A DNA stretch of 64,000 bases from Anthoceros angustus. Taxonomy: Eukaryota > Streptophyta > Anthocerotopsida > Anthocerotales > Anthocerotaceae. The notes below the pieces were generated by a model, which saw nothing but the letters and a program-made list of their open reading frames with translations, was not told the origin of the DNA and ran no database searches. The position numbers and the translations under genes were made by a program. This document shows, piece by piece, positions 21,354-33,169 of the stretch. The DNA lies in assembly GCA_010909165.1 (NCBI GenBank), contig MU008212.1:186001-250000 (forward strand), given 5' to 3'. The first letter of the stretch is position 1. Each line of letters opens with the position of its first letter.

Positions 21354-22300
21354 CTACAATCGTGGGTTCCCCATCTCCTCACCATTCATGTTCAATACCA
21401 TGCCCGCACCACCTCGGCGAAAGGCATATGACCGAGCAGATCGACCGATGTGGGCCAAGCTCCGGGTTCTCCCAATATTGACAGGATAGTGTGGCAACCT
21501 ATCCATCCTGCTCACTTGCGATCGCTGCCTCCTCAAGGATCCCATCCAGTTCCGCTTAGTTGGTGTGGTTAAACTGATGTCGCCGAGTGTTTCCACACTG
21601 CAATGTTCCGAAGCTGCGGAGGCGAGCGCATCGACCGCTTTGCACGGCGTCAATGATGAACTCCTCGCCCGACCTTTTCATAATTTTCTCTCACATGACC
21701 CGTTTGTCAAAAGCTCGCAAACATTCTCCAGCAAGTACCAACATGCGGATTGCATCGCTGCACTTCTCTCGAATCCGTATCACTTCCCCGATCGCACTCC
21801 GTTGCCTTGACCACGTCCTTTTGGAAAAGGTCTTGCACTCCCATCCTGCAATCATCATGTCAACCGGGCATCTCATTGCCCGTGGCTTTTCCACCAGCAT
21901 CACATCGGGCGGTTTCTGCACCCTCTTATGGCTTCCACACTCAGCAAGCTCGGATGCATTTTTTGTAGCCTGATAATCCTGGATTTGGCCACTGCCCGAG
22001 TCTTCTCATCAATTTCTACACATGTATACTTCCGTACCCGAATCCCACATCGCAGCACACACTCCACTCCACTACTAATCCCTGAACACAACTCCATGAG
22101 ATGGATGCCCTGTTCATGCACTCGCCACCGAATCACTTGGTTATCGATTTGTAACCCCAGATTTCCTGATTGCTTGTGGCGGGCTTCTTCCGGACAATTG
22201 CGGTGATTCGCCATATTTGCATCCGCTGCGTCGAATCGCTCTCTTTCCAAAGCTTCCTCTGGTGGTCTGACTCACGCGCATCATTCGATGTTGTGCTTTC
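21354..22300 (-). pseudogene. C5 cytosine methyltransferase domain in the Ty3/gypsy element, copy A
   Basis: In order on the minus strand: motif I-like IHLMELCSGISSG with KYTCVEID (cofactor binding) at about 21980-22120; motif IV-like MMIAGWECKTFSK at about 21845-21885; then a broken VLAGECLRAFDKR where copy B has the ENV motif; and TPTKRNWMGSLR toward the end. The pattern matches DNMT3/DRM-type DNA cytosine-5 methyltransferases. The catalytic Cys is kept but the usual Pro before it is Glu. It lies between protease and reverse transcriptase, so it is part of the retrotransposon polyprotein. The frame is broken here. Confidence 0.75.
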
Positions 22301-22399
22301 TTCGACACCTCGTGTCGTGCAGTCTTGTGTCTCTTCCACACCTCCCTCGGTGAACACTTTTGCGCCGCCGTGACGCCAACATACTTCTTGATCTTTCAC

Positions 22400-22840
22400 C
22401 ATGCCTCCTCATGTCCGGAGGAATTCGCGACATGTGTGAAATCTCCATCCGCCACTTTGGCCTATAAAATGCCACAGTGCGGATCCACCCCATTCTTGGC
22501 GTCGTAGCATCTGCACCCAACACACATCATAGTTTCGTGCATCGAAACCAAACAATGTACTTCCACCACACGCATCTGCTGTTCACGGCTTATACTCTAT
22601 CCGAATCGGATCGCGAGTCATCCCCATCACTGTTCTTTGGTGCTGCGGATGTGGTGATCCGTACCTCACGGCTTGACTTGTCTCCATACGATTCAGTGCT
22701 TCTTGCACCGTGCCCCAAGCAACTTGGATGCACGTGTCTACTAACACACTCCGGTGCAAAGCCATTGGCGGTGACTTCTCGTTCGCGATTCTTCACTAAC
22801 GCTATTCCACCTTTCCCCTAGCTGGCTTTAGGTGATCACC
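22400..22840 (-). pseudogene. Retropepsin-like protease, copy A
   Basis: The minus strand reads VTANGFAPECVLVDTCIQVAWG across a shift (LVDTC where retropepsins have a D-T-G core), then ALNRMETSQA, DPIRIEYKP, and LGADATTPRMGWIRTV (hydrophobic then LGxD, as in gypsy proteases). Order and motifs fit an aspartic protease placed before the methyltransferase. The active-site Gly reads Cys, so activity is doubtful. Confidence 0.55.
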
Positions 22841-22869
22841 ACGTGGTGACAAGCCGGACACCATGTTCA

Positions 22870-23790
22870 ACTCGTGGCTTCCATGCTTGTGGTTGTATGC
22901 GCGTATCAAGATTCAAGTGGCAGGGCGGATGTCGCATGTGCTCCTTGCCGGCGCCCATCTTGCCCTTCCAACTCGATGACCCCTTGCTCACCAGCGTTCA
23001 CCACTCTCAAAATCAACCGTCCGTGTTTACGTCCAAAGTGCGGAAGGGCGATGTTGAAGATACGAAATCACCTACGAACTTTCGGCCTTTGGCTTCCATG
23101 ATCCTCCTCGTGTGAATGCATACCTCAATTGATCTCTACGCGATGGCGGATTGTCCATCGCCATGGGTATCACTCGTTGTAACAACTTGGCGGTTTTGGC
23201 TCAAAGCAACACTCATCCACATCTTGTGTCGATCCGGTTTGGAATATATGCGCGCCACTATGTTGGGCAGCAGCACCACATTATGATATTGAAGTTGCCG
23301 AGGCTGCTGCGATTCAGCCCGGGGCAGCGTAAGGTAGCAACTCATCCCAACAATTAGGCTCGATCTCTGTGCAGTACTTGCGAAGTGAATCCTTGAAAGT
23401 TTGCACCAGCCTTTACGCTAAACGCACGAGGATGATCCGTGGCGTCGTGATCTATCAAACTCCGATCTAACAACGCTTGGAACTCTCCTCTGAATTCGTT
23501 TCCTTGATCTGCACCTGCACTTCCACTCTGCTCAAAACGCTTGTAGAAAGCTCGTCGTGAATTGGGAAGTTCGGTGGAAGGAATGCCAATTCCACCCACT
23601 TGAGAAGTGTTCTATCATGAGCATACAATGCTTGTTGCCTTGCTTGGTCAATGGTAGCTCGGCATGAGGTCAACGGACCATCGAAAGAACAGACCCGAAT
23701 AGGCGTGAATGCAACACCACATCCGGTGAACCTTGCTTTGGCATCACAAGCACATCTCGACACCACTCGCTCGGCGTCGGAGTACATTTG
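22870..23790 (-). pseudogene. Ty3/gypsy integrase, copy B (lacks the PHD finger)
   Basis: Collinear with 18570-19490: VVSRCACDAKARF, CSFDGPLTSC, ALYAHDRTLLKWVELAFLPP, GGIGIPSTELPNSRR and LEGQDGRR-type C-terminal sequence at about 22930-23000. Many 1-6 bp indels relative to copy A. It ends at about 22870, where the sequence switches to copy A protease, so the PHD part is absent. Its HHCC region is replaced by a foreign block from 23785. Confidence 0.8.
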
Positions 23791-24505
23791 ACGATGCCCC
23801 CAAACAATCGGAAAACATGGTCCAACCAATGTCGAACTCTCATATTTCAAGTTTCCCCAGAACGCTTCGCGGGGTGGTGGTGGTATGGGTCATAGGAATC
23901 CCCTTACATGCGACATGGAATTCATGGAAATCGTGGGTGGCGCCGGCCAGCGCGCCACTCACAATCCCGAGTGATATGTCATCTCCTATCCCTTGGTAGG
24001 TTGGAGGAATCGATTTTGAGACAAGAGGGCTCAGATGTGTGTCACCAACCATCGGCGATGCTATGTATAGTCATGTGACTAGCCGTGATCAAAAAGCGAA
24101 AGTCTTTGGGTATGGATGCATTATTAGTGGCATCGTGCAAGCCCTAAATGTGCACATGCTCTAAATGTGCAAATTGAAAGGGTGTCCCAGGCTGCGCTAG
24201 TGCTTTAGGCCGACGATGGGGCGATGGAGTTTCCATCGGCTAACATCTTGTAGAATATACTGGTCGTTTCAAACTTTCCCCAAGGAGAATGGGCTACAAT
24301 GAGCGTGTCGAATGTGTCTTGCGGTTTCCCTTCTCAAAGCAGAAAATGAGGATCGACCTATGCGCACTTTTAACATTGAGTGCAATCTACTCTCCTTCTA
24401 AATTGGCCGTCATCTTCGTTAGGTTCGGCATCATCACCGTCATCTTCAACATCCTCGCCACTTTGACTTGCTGGTTGTATGAAGCCCGCAATTCATTCAC
24501 TTGTC
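23785..24505 (+). repeat. Foreign block inserted in copy B integrase (homologous to 28735-29455)
   Basis: From GAGTACATTTGACGATGCCCCC to GCAATTCATTCACTTGTCCTT, this block matches 28735-29455 rather than copy A. The left joint falls on GAGTACATT, present in both parents, and the right joint on TTGTCCTT, present in both. To the right, copy A-like sequence resumes (AATAGCATGCCCATATTTCC; compare 19695). Confidence 0.85.
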
Positions 24506-24509
24506 CTTC

Positions 24510-25690
24510 CTTCAATAAATAGCATGCCCATATTTCCATATGTCTCGTCCTCCCTCATTGAGTTGTTTTCTTCCTTCGACTTGTGGCCATGAGAGCCATA
24601 TACATGCTTGCAGCATGATCAAAATCTGCCGCGCGTCCATCTTTGTCATCAAAATCGGGTTCTGCTAAGTCCATCCGCATTGTGATGTACTTTTTTGCCC
24701 GGCACTATATGCATATATACGGCGGCCGCCACCTTGCGAGCTTGCCACTCAACTTCATGTTCGTCATTAACGATTACAGCGGCTGGTGATCGATCACGAG
24801 TTGGAAGCTCTGCCGAACAAATAAATTAAATGTAGAAGCGCCCACACCGCAAACATTCACCCTCATCACGAATAATTGGCTTCCAGCGGGTTACGACCTA
24901 CTGCATCGCAATCACTCTTTCTTTTCCTTCCCGATCCACAGCAAGTACTCGATTCGATTGCACTCCGATTCGGTATCTGAGTGAGCGGTTTTTCAAAATC
25001 GAGCCGTTTGAGCATGGGCCTTTCGACAATTGATCCTTTAACTCACCGCCAAGCATGTTCATGTTTTGCTCCCCGCGCACTGCCCCTTTTTCGCGGATCA
25101 TACAATACCTTGCAAGTGCGCTCATGTTCGATGAATCGGCGATAATAGTTGACTGAGTCCCAAGAATGCTCTCAGCGGCTCGTCCCTTGGTCTTGGCATA
25201 AGATTGATACTGCACCTTCGCCCAGCGGCACGCCTCGCACAATCTTGTGACCCAAATATTCTATCTCCTTGTAAGCAAACTTACACTTCTTTGGATGTGC
25301 CTTGACCAGGCAGATCTGCAGCAACGTTTGAGGTGTTGAATGTGTTCCTCAACCTAATGTCATCAATGTAACACCTCACGAATGGTAATCCTTGCAACTC
25401 CAAGTCGCCACCCGAAAGTAGATGGAAGCGTTTCAAAAAGGCATCGTCTCCCATTCCCACAACTGTTCTTTGCCCCAGAAAGCCGTTTTACACTTGTCTT
25501 CTTCTTCGATGACAATTTGATTGAATCCAGAACGGAAATCCAACGTCGTAAAATACTTGGCTTCGCCAATCGCGTCAAAGATTTCATCTGGGGTAGGCAT
25601 GGGATATCGCTCCATAGGCGTTACCTCATTCAGCGCCCGATAATCTCCACACATCCGCCTGTCCTTCCATTCGCCGTTTTTGTCTTTCTT
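24510..25690 (-). pseudogene. Ty3/gypsy reverse transcriptase and RNase H, copy B
   Basis: The best-preserved RT in this element: at 25433-25654 MCGDYRALNEVTPMERYPMP, then AKYFTTLDFRSGFNQIVI (TLDFRSG carries the first catalytic Asp) and KTAFWGKEQLWEWETMPF. The YIDD block is lost in a deletion near 25340-25380. RNase H and tether sequence follows at 24898-25242 (EACRWAKVQYQSYAKTKGRA, RVLAVDREGKERV). The RT motif set is diagnostic of Ty3/gypsy. Confidence 0.85.
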
Positions 25691-25699
25691 TAGCGGAAG

Positions 25700-26230
25700 G
25701 ACCGTGGCGCGACATCTTGAACTTGATTTCCGAATTAATCCAGGTCGGCAAGTTCCCTACACCGTTTATCCACAATGTCCCTCTCTGGGCTCAACTTGTG
25801 CCGTCTTGAAAACCGGCTCATTGGTAGTAGTGATGATGATTTTGATGCGCTCATAACGTCCTCTTCTTGAGCGAAGGTACCCGATTCTTCTCCGGCATCT
25901 CCGGATCCTGCATTGATCCTCGCTATTCAAGTCCTCACATATTTGCCATACATGAGTTGAATGCCCACTCGTGCTTTCCACTCGCGGCGATACTTCTTAC
26001 GCACTATTTCCATTTGGGTACTTGTCACGGCGGATAAACTCTTCCCGTCACCCATCATCATACCACGACCTTCCCTCTATCGATTCGGTGTGTGGCTATT
26101 CCACACTCACCAACCATTGCACAGTCGGGTCAAATGCTTGGTTTGCATCGAAAGCTTGACACACCTCGCGTATAGGTGCTGCCATCGTCAAAACCCATCG
26201 CTCGTTCGCTCTACAATCGTGGGTTCCCCA
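25700..26230 (-). pseudogene. Linker between methyltransferase and RT, copy B
   Basis: Collinear with 20890-21350. The minus frame reads HVWQICEDLNSEDQCRIRR, then IKIIITTTNEPVFKTAQVEP, leading into RT at 25690. No enzyme motif recognised. Confidence 0.45.
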
Positions 26231-26235
26231 TCTCC

Positions 26236-27060
26236 TCACCATTCATGTTCAATACCATGCACCACCTCGGCGAAAGGCATATGGTAGCGTCTTGACGATG
26301 GGCCAAGCTCTCTGGGTTCTCCCACAATATTGACAGGATAGTGTGGCAACCTATCCATCCTGCTCACCTGTTGCGATCGCCTGCCCTCCTCAAGGATCCC
26401 ATCCAGGTTCCGCTTAGTTGGTGTGGTTAAACTTCGATGCTGCCTGAGTGTTTTCACACTTGCAATGTTCGTCCAGAAGCTGCGGAGACGATGAGCGTAC
26501 GACCCTGTTTGCACCGCGTCAATGATGAACTCCTCGCCCAGCCAGCTCCTGACCTTTTCATAACTTTCTCTCACATGTCCCCGTTTGTCAAAAGCTCCGC
26601 AAACATTCTCCAGCAAGTACCAACATGCCGGATTGCATCGCTGCACTTCTCTTAGAATCCGTATCACTTCCCGATCGCACTCGTTGCCTTGACCACGTCC
26701 GGCCTTGGAAAAGGTCTTGCACTCCCATCCTGCAATCATCATGTCAACGGGCATCTCATTGCACTGATGTGCTTTCCACCAGCATCACATCGGTGCTTGG
26801 TGGCACCCTCTTATGGCTTCCACACTCGAAGCTCGGATGCATTTTTGTAGATAATCCACGGATTTGGCCCTTTGAGTCTTCTCATCAATTTCTACACATG
26901 TATACTTGCCCCAATCCCACATCGCACACACTCCGGTCCACTACTAATTCACGAACACAACTCCATGAGATGGATGCCCTGTTCATGCACTCGCCACCGA
27001 ATCACTTGGTTGTCGATTTGTAACCCCAGATTTCCTATGACCGGGCGAGCTTCTTCCGGA
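26236..27060 (-). pseudogene. C5 cytosine methyltransferase domain in the Ty3/gypsy element, copy B
   Basis: A continuous 172-codon frame at 26236-26754 carries MMIAGWECKTFSKAGRGQG (motif IV region), CWYLLENVCGAFDKRG (motif VI, ENV), and TGSYAHRLRSFWTNI (motif VIII-like, as in AHRARYFW of DNMT3), then KRNLDGILEEGR and MDRLPHYPV. Motif I sequence (IHLMELCS, ISSG) lies upstream at about 26900-26990, with a stop. ENV supplies the catalytic Glu and the Cys of WEC the nucleophile. The target-recognition region is short. It is flanked by protease and RT coding sequence, so it belongs to the transposon and not to the host. Confidence 0.8.
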
Positions 27061-27099
27061 CAATTGCGGTGATTCGCCATATTTGCATCCGAACACGCC

Positions 27100-27690
27100 T
27101 CTTTCCAAAGCTTCCTCACGGGTGGGTATGCTCGCGCACATCATTCGATGTTGTGCTTTCTTCGACACCTCGTGTCGTGCTGTGTCTTGTCTCTTCCCAC
27201 ACCTCCCTCGGTGAACACTTTGCACGCACGCCGTGAACGCCAAAGATACTTCTTGATCTTTCACCATGCCTCCTCATGTCCGGAGGAATTCGCGACATGT
27301 GTGAAATCTCCATCCGCCACTTTGGCCTATAAAATGCCACAGTGCGTGGATCCACCCCATTGTCGGCCGCGTAGCATCCGCACCCAACAACACATCATAG
27401 TTTCGCATCCAAAACCAAACAATGTACTTCCACCACACACGCATTGCTCGGCTTATACTCTATCCGAATCGGATCGCGAGTCATCCCATCACTGTTCTTT
27501 GGTGCTGCGGATGTGGTGATCCGTACCTCACCGCCGCTTGTCTCCATACAGCAAGTGCTTCTTGCACCGTGCCCCAAGCAACCGGATCGGCACGGTGTCT
27601 ACTAACACACACTCCGGTGCAAAGCCATTGGCGGTGACTTCTCGTTCGCGATTCTTCACTAACGCTATTCCACCTTTCCCCTAGGCTGGC
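27100..27690 (-). pseudogene. Retropepsin-like protease, copy B
   Basis: Collinear with 22400-22840: DPIRIEYKPSNACVVEVHCL, VLDAKL, and WRMEISHMSRIPPDMRRHGE just before the methyltransferase. The conserved order supports a protease, but the DTG-equivalent is scrambled by indels near 27590-27640. Confidence 0.5.
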
Positions 27691-27694
27691 TTTA

Positions 27695-28490
27695 GATGAT
27701 CACCACGTCGACAAGCCGGACACCATGTTCAACCTGGCTTCCTTCTTAATCCATGCCCGCATTGCTTGCTTGAGCGGTTGTGTCCGGATCCCTGTGTCCC
27801 GCAAACTTACGGTACATCCATGGCTTTTCCAATCTCTCAGATTAGGAACAACCTCATCACGATGTGTGACGTCGCCTCGCCTGGATCCGCTCAATGACTT
27901 GGGCATTCTCAAGCGATTCTATCCCCATCGGTCTTCACTTTTACACCCTTGCGAAATCAATGCTTCCCACTTTGGCCTTGACCTTTCCGTCATCAACGCA
28001 AACACATCTTCGTCCGAGTCATAGGTTTCGCCGAACATGAGTCCTTGTTTATGCTCACGCTCATAGCCACCGCTTGCACCACCGACTCACTAAGCAAGGC
28101 TTCCGAGTGTAGCTCGCACTGCTTGTCCATTGCTCGGTCTCCTAGGCCCTTGGGTTTGAGTTCGGGATGGGCTTGCCGGCGGCTGTATGTCCGGTTTACC
28201 ACATGCCCTGACGCCTCTTTCTCCTTTGACCCACCAACACGATGCTCACATTCATACGCCATGCCCCTTGCACCGTAAACACTTTTACGGATGTCTTGAA
28301 GCTTCTATGAGCCACTTGATCCTTTGATGGCGACTCTGCGTTGGCGTTCACTGCACATGCTCGCGATAATGTGACTTCAGCCGCTCCGAATGTTCGGGTG
28401 TCGGTATGACTCGATCACATTGTGCTCCTCCTCGTACATTGGTGACAGATTCCTTTCATAACTCTTTGGCCATCTCGTACCGCTCCAAAC
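27695..28490 (-). pseudogene. Gag/nucleocapsid part of the DNMT-bearing element
   Basis: Minus-strand frames at 27700-27912 and 27993-28262 encode basic sequence (MPKSLSGSRRGDVTHRDEVV; TQPLKQAMRAWIKKEARLNM). Near 28240-28290 a zinc-knuckle-like CLRCKGHG with a following Cys/His is split by a frameshift. Upstream, KGICHQCTRR lies at about 28440. This fits a gag C-terminus with a CCHC finger, directly before the protease. Confidence 0.45.
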
Positions 28491-28499
28491 ATGCTATTT

Positions 28500-28730
28500 A
28501 GTGAAGGGGTGATTATTCAAAGATGAGGGTTTTGCTCTTTATTTGCGAAGGGGTTTTGGATGGGTGTTGAATCCTTTGTTCACCGCCAGCCGGAAAAGAT
28601 GATCGAAAGAAGGGTGAACACCAACACTGCAGCTTGTTGTGACATGTGGAGCAATGGTTGTAGTTTACACCTATCGACTTTAGAGCCCATTTATGACCCA
28701 AAATGGAGCACCATGATCGTGAAGATGAGT
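28500..28730. other. Non-coding, LTR-like boundary sequence
   Basis: Begins TTAGTGAAGGGGTGATTATTC and contains GAAGGGGTTTTGGATGGG, which resembles 11170-11200 and 37780-37820. It separates the DNMT element from the next minus-strand element. No paired LTR was confirmed. Confidence 0.3.
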
Positions 28731-28734
28731 ACAT

Positions 28735-29455
28735 TTGACGATGCCCCCACAAACAATCGGGAAAACATGGTCCAACCAATGTCGAACTCTCATATTTCAA
28801 GTTTCCCCAGAACGCTTCCATGCGGGTGGTGGTATGGGTCATGAATCCTTCCGCATACATGGAATTCATGGAATCGGGCAGGCGCCGCCAGCCGGCGCCC
28901 GCACCTGCCTCCCACAATCCCAGAAAGTGACATGTCATCTCCTATCCCTTGGTAGGTTGGAGGAATCGATTTTTGAGACAAGAGGGTCAGATGTGTCACC
29001 AACCATCCGACAGGATGCTATGTATAGTCATGTGACTAGCCGTGATCAAAAAGCGGAAAGTCGGTATGGATGCATTATTAGTGATCGCATCGTAAGCCTA
29101 AATGTGCACATGCTCTAAATGTGCAAATTGTGGGAAAGGGTGTCTCGAATCGCTAGTGCTTTAGGACTAAAACCTCAAGATTTGGAGCGGAGTTTCCATC
29201 GGCTAACATCTTGTAGAATATATGTCGTTTCAAACTTTCCCCAAGGAGAATGGGCTACAATGAACGTATCGAATGTGTCTTGCGGTTTCCCTTCTCAAAG
29301 CAGAAAATGAGGCCTATGCGCACTTTTAACATTCGGTGCAATCTACTCTCCTTCTAAATTGACGCCGTCATCTTCGTTAGGTTCGGCATCATCACCGTCA
29401 TCTTCATCCTCTGCCACTTTGACTTGCTGGTTGTATGAAGCCCCGCAATTCATTC
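28735..29455 (-). pseudogene. Element segment shared with the 23.8-kb insertion
   Basis: Minus-strand frames here read MTHTTTRMEAFWGNLKYE and TLVGPCFPDCLWGHRQMYS. The same protein sequence is recognisable at 23790-24050, so it was coding. It lies downstream of the PFWIGKV-type region on the same strand. Function not recognised. Confidence 0.45.
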
Positions 29456-30145
29456 AGCTTGTCCTTGATTGCCTTCTTGTCTACCGCATACAGATGTTTC
29501 CGAGAATTCAAGGTGAAACCATAATACAAGATGACGGTTTTGTGTACATAAACTTCCTGAATATTTTTTAGGTTCAACCCCTTCGACCCCCTTTTCCCCG
29601 GTTTGTTGCTTGGCTGCCTGGCATCCCCCCGAATTATGTATTCTTCAACGTACCTACCCTCAAACGACCGTGTGCTCGATCATGAACAAGTAAGTGAGGT
29701 GGGTCATCAAACAAACCGTCAATCACCTTCCCAATCCAAAATGGTCTCATGCGTGTCCTCGCCGGGAACGCAATGAACATGCCCTTATTTATTTCAACAC
29801 ATCACCATTCAAACGTGTCATTCCCTCCTGTCTTTCCAAGTTTTGGTATCGTCCCAAATACATATCTCGTTGTGGAAGGTCCTCAACAACGCCGTAATAA
29901 AGCTTCATCATCAAGTCGCAGAGGTTGGGTCACATTCTACTGGACCTCGAATACCACTTCCAAGGATGCCGGAGGACGAGCCCAATGTTGTTTTGAACAA
30001 TAACAATCTCTTGTTGGTCCACCGAAAGCTTCCCACCATTTGTATTCCTCCGATGTCACATAAGGCCTAAGGGCCGAAAGACCTTCCTTCAAATGAGCCA
30101 CACCATCCGTAGGTGATAAGTCCGCCAACTTTCCTTTTCTATCCC
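29300..30145 (-). pseudogene. Unrecognised gene family member 2 (PFWIGKV-type)
   Basis: Paralogue of 11427-12250. In order: EEYKWWEAFGG, a run ending in LDDEALLRRC, INKGMFIAF, MRPFWIGKVIDGL, EEYIIRGDARQPSNKPGKRG, VHKTVILYYGFTLNS, YAVDKKAIKDKLNELRGFI, and an acidic tail. At least three frame changes. Protein-level conservation with nucleotide divergence points to past selection. It probably forms the 3' end of the element that extends up to 33 kb. Confidence 0.5.
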
Positions 30146-30149
30146 TTGA

Positions 30150-32970
30150 CCGAGGCGGTTAAGGGAGGCCGTTATTGTGTCCAACGGCACGAATGTCAAA
30201 AACTCAACCCGGCCTCTGTCTCCCAATAGGGCTGATGTGGAATACCTTGATAGCTTACAAACCCACGGTCACCTTTGGCTTCTCTCGTAATTTTTGAATT
30301 GGTCTGGAAAGAGAGGTTGTTTAATTTTTGATCCGCCTTGTATGCGTGTCCACCTTCCCTTGCCTTATGGGCCAAACATATGACCGGAAGTCCGAACCAA
30401 TATCTTCACCTCCTACTGTGGAGTGTACGCACTAATCAAAATCTCGAGCAGAAGAGTGTGAGCTTCCTTGTGTTTTAAGCTTTTGAAAAGCATGAAAACA
30501 TTTGGTCGATTTGATCATGCGTATGCCCCACCAACAAAACCCCACTTTCACCTTTTCAAACGTCCCCATGTCCACGAGCATGTTGAGATATGCAAAAGCA
30601 TTGATTCTTGTTCTCTCGCAGTGTTGTCCAATTGCAAATATAACACTTTCGGCAATACTCCTTCAGTAGTTATGAATAACATCCTCGGATGATGGTAATC
30701 GTAAGATTGGCATCATTCAAGTTCGCATAATGCAAGTAAGCTCTTGCCTTAAACGTAATTGTGGATCATGCACCCAACCACATGAACTCGAATACGACTC
30801 CTCATCCAAGTTCTTTTGGCCATCAAGTAGATGGGAATCTCCGTCTTCTTTTGGTCCATTCCATCGATTGAAAGTAGAAGGTACATATGTGGTTCTACAT
30901 AACTCTTGCTCGTGTTTCGCCATCTTCACCGCCTCCGATGTAACCGCAAACGATGGGCATCTAAAGCCGCTTGATATTTTTCTGTTTAAAAACATACACA
31001 CTCGTGTACATTTGAAGAGACATCCGATTAGATATGAAGGACCCTCCTATCTGACGATCGCCTGGGCGACGTCCCCAAATCAACGGAGGAAGAACCTTCA
31101 TGTTCCGTCCTAGCGCATTTGCACAATTGTCGCTGTATTTTCACGAGCAACCACAATCCATGCCATCGGCTTTTGGTTATGGAGGCGCCGGCCTACCACA
31201 TGTATAAATTGTAGGGTGACCTATGGTCCTTCGCCATGTGGGCGTTGGCGATTGGTATCCTCACGACGGAACTTATGGTAAAGAAGAGCACTGAGGTGGG
31301 GCGCCGGCCGGCGCCCATCTCTGTGCTCTTTAACGCACCATAGGGTTCTTGGCCTCCAGGGCCGGCCGCCGGCCCCCACCACATGTCTGGGCCTCGTGGT
31401 TTCATCCCAAGGGTTTTGCATATGTGGACGGCCGGTCACGGCCGCACCCCATCCCATCATACAAAGATCAGTAAGACCCGGTTATAGGGATCTTGCCCAT
31501 AAGGCCTCGAGTTCAAAACAACCATTCCCCACTCAAGAAAACCATTTCCATAAGTTCCCATGCATGTCAACCAGCCCCGTCGAAAGTGGTAACAATTACC
31601 TTGATCGGATTTGTGGACTGTGTTCCTAATTGTGCTCTTCAGACCTGCGCAGAGTGAGCACGTGGAAAACCTGTTGGATTTTGGTATTTTCACTCTTGGG
31701 AAGTTGCTTTTCCATAACTTCAAGAACCATGGATATTTCACATAGAGGATCCCAGAGGTTTCGCATTGCCGCCTGTACATACTCCATATTTCCAACCTTG
31801 TGTATGTGCGGAAGGTTGAAGACCTCCACGTTTCGGCCAGCCATCATTAGAAATGTCTTATCCATCCGAGGATATCGCTCCCCAGCATAAGAAGACTGGT
31901 TTGGGGTTAGGCCTGAAACCATCCACGGGCATTCAAATGATTCGCTCGCCTTCCTCATATCACAGCCCTATGCAATATACTCTTCTAAATGCCTTCAAGC
32001 AGACGGAATGGACCCCAAAATGTGTGTGCATACTTTACCCCTTTCACATCCCCTCTCTCGCTTGAACCAAGGACTCTAGAAATGTCTCTTGCTCGCCCAT
32101 CCTTAGGAATCGGTACCGCTCCCCGAAACTTTTCTTTTGTCACCGAAGCACATTTGATTGCAACATGGTTTTGAATCCGTCACTACCTCTCCTTCACTTT
32201 TCTTCAATGTGACACCAGCTGCCTCCGTTGAGGTGCAATGCTTTGCTCGCTTGACGCAGCCTCACCCCGCGCTTGGGATGGAACGACTGACGCGGTGCAG
32301 GTGTCTGGAAGTGGTCAGCTTCATCTTCATCCTCGGAGGGTTCGTGCTCGCCTGGGAGGTCTTCTACCGTGACCACCATCAAACAATCCCTGCGTGCAAC
32401 AGGTGGTCCATTCTCACGCAGTTGAGGGATGAGGACTCTCGAATCGGATCCGGGAGGCGTGTAGATGGGCTCCCTCAATGGTCACAGATAGATGCAAATT
32501 CCGCGGTGTGAGGCACACCCGCGGCATGTTTGACGCCAAGTGTCGACGCCTGTAGAGCCTACATGGGCGGTGCGAACTTAACAAGCTACCGACCTCTTCC
32601 AAAAGTGGGAAAAGCGGTAACCACAACAAACCTTCATGTGGAGGACTCCGTGGGTATTGCACGAATATGTGAACTTGGAGGAGCGTTCAAGATAGCGAGC
32701 CTCTTCCTCCTGCGGACCATGTCTCCATTTCTTTGGAATTGCGAGGGGCCCGGGTCCTCCACTTGAACCTCCTGCGCACACGTGCATGGTCGGTACGTTG
32801 CACATCAGTATCATGAATGGTATGCGGAAAAGACAATGGCGAAACAAGACCAACCTCATCTCCGCAGCGCAGCGTAAATGCAACATCGCACGCACTTATC
32901 GAATGCGCAAGGAAGGAAAGCACAAGACTTTGCGAGCACCGTGTAGTGGCTAGTGACATCAAGCCTCCCT
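30150..32970 (-). pseudogene. Degenerate polyprotein upstream of PFWIGKV copy 2
   Basis: A series of minus-strand frames with protein-like composition: 30717-31001 (FNRWNGPKEDGDSHLLDGQK), 31626-31958 (MAGRNVEVFNLPHIHKVGNM), 32194-32478 (EHEPSEDEDEADHFQTPAPR) and 32578-32962. No RT, integrase or protease motif was found. The run is probably one long transposon coding region now shifted many times. GC-rich GGCGCC/GCCGGC tracts interrupt it at 31180-31380. Confidence 0.35.
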
Positions 32971-33169
32971 CCTGGCTTTGCTATATGGCGTCGGACGGCC
33001 CTCGCATCCCCGAGTGCCACCGCCTAAGAGGTTGATGGGATTGCCTCGAAATAAGTGCGGACAATGAAGTGGTTGATGGCCGTACGTGATTGTAACGGAA
33101 AATCCAAGCATTGCAGCAGCCACCGGCGAAAAGTTGATGGCGGCGCCTAAAATAGTAAGCTCGTCAAAA

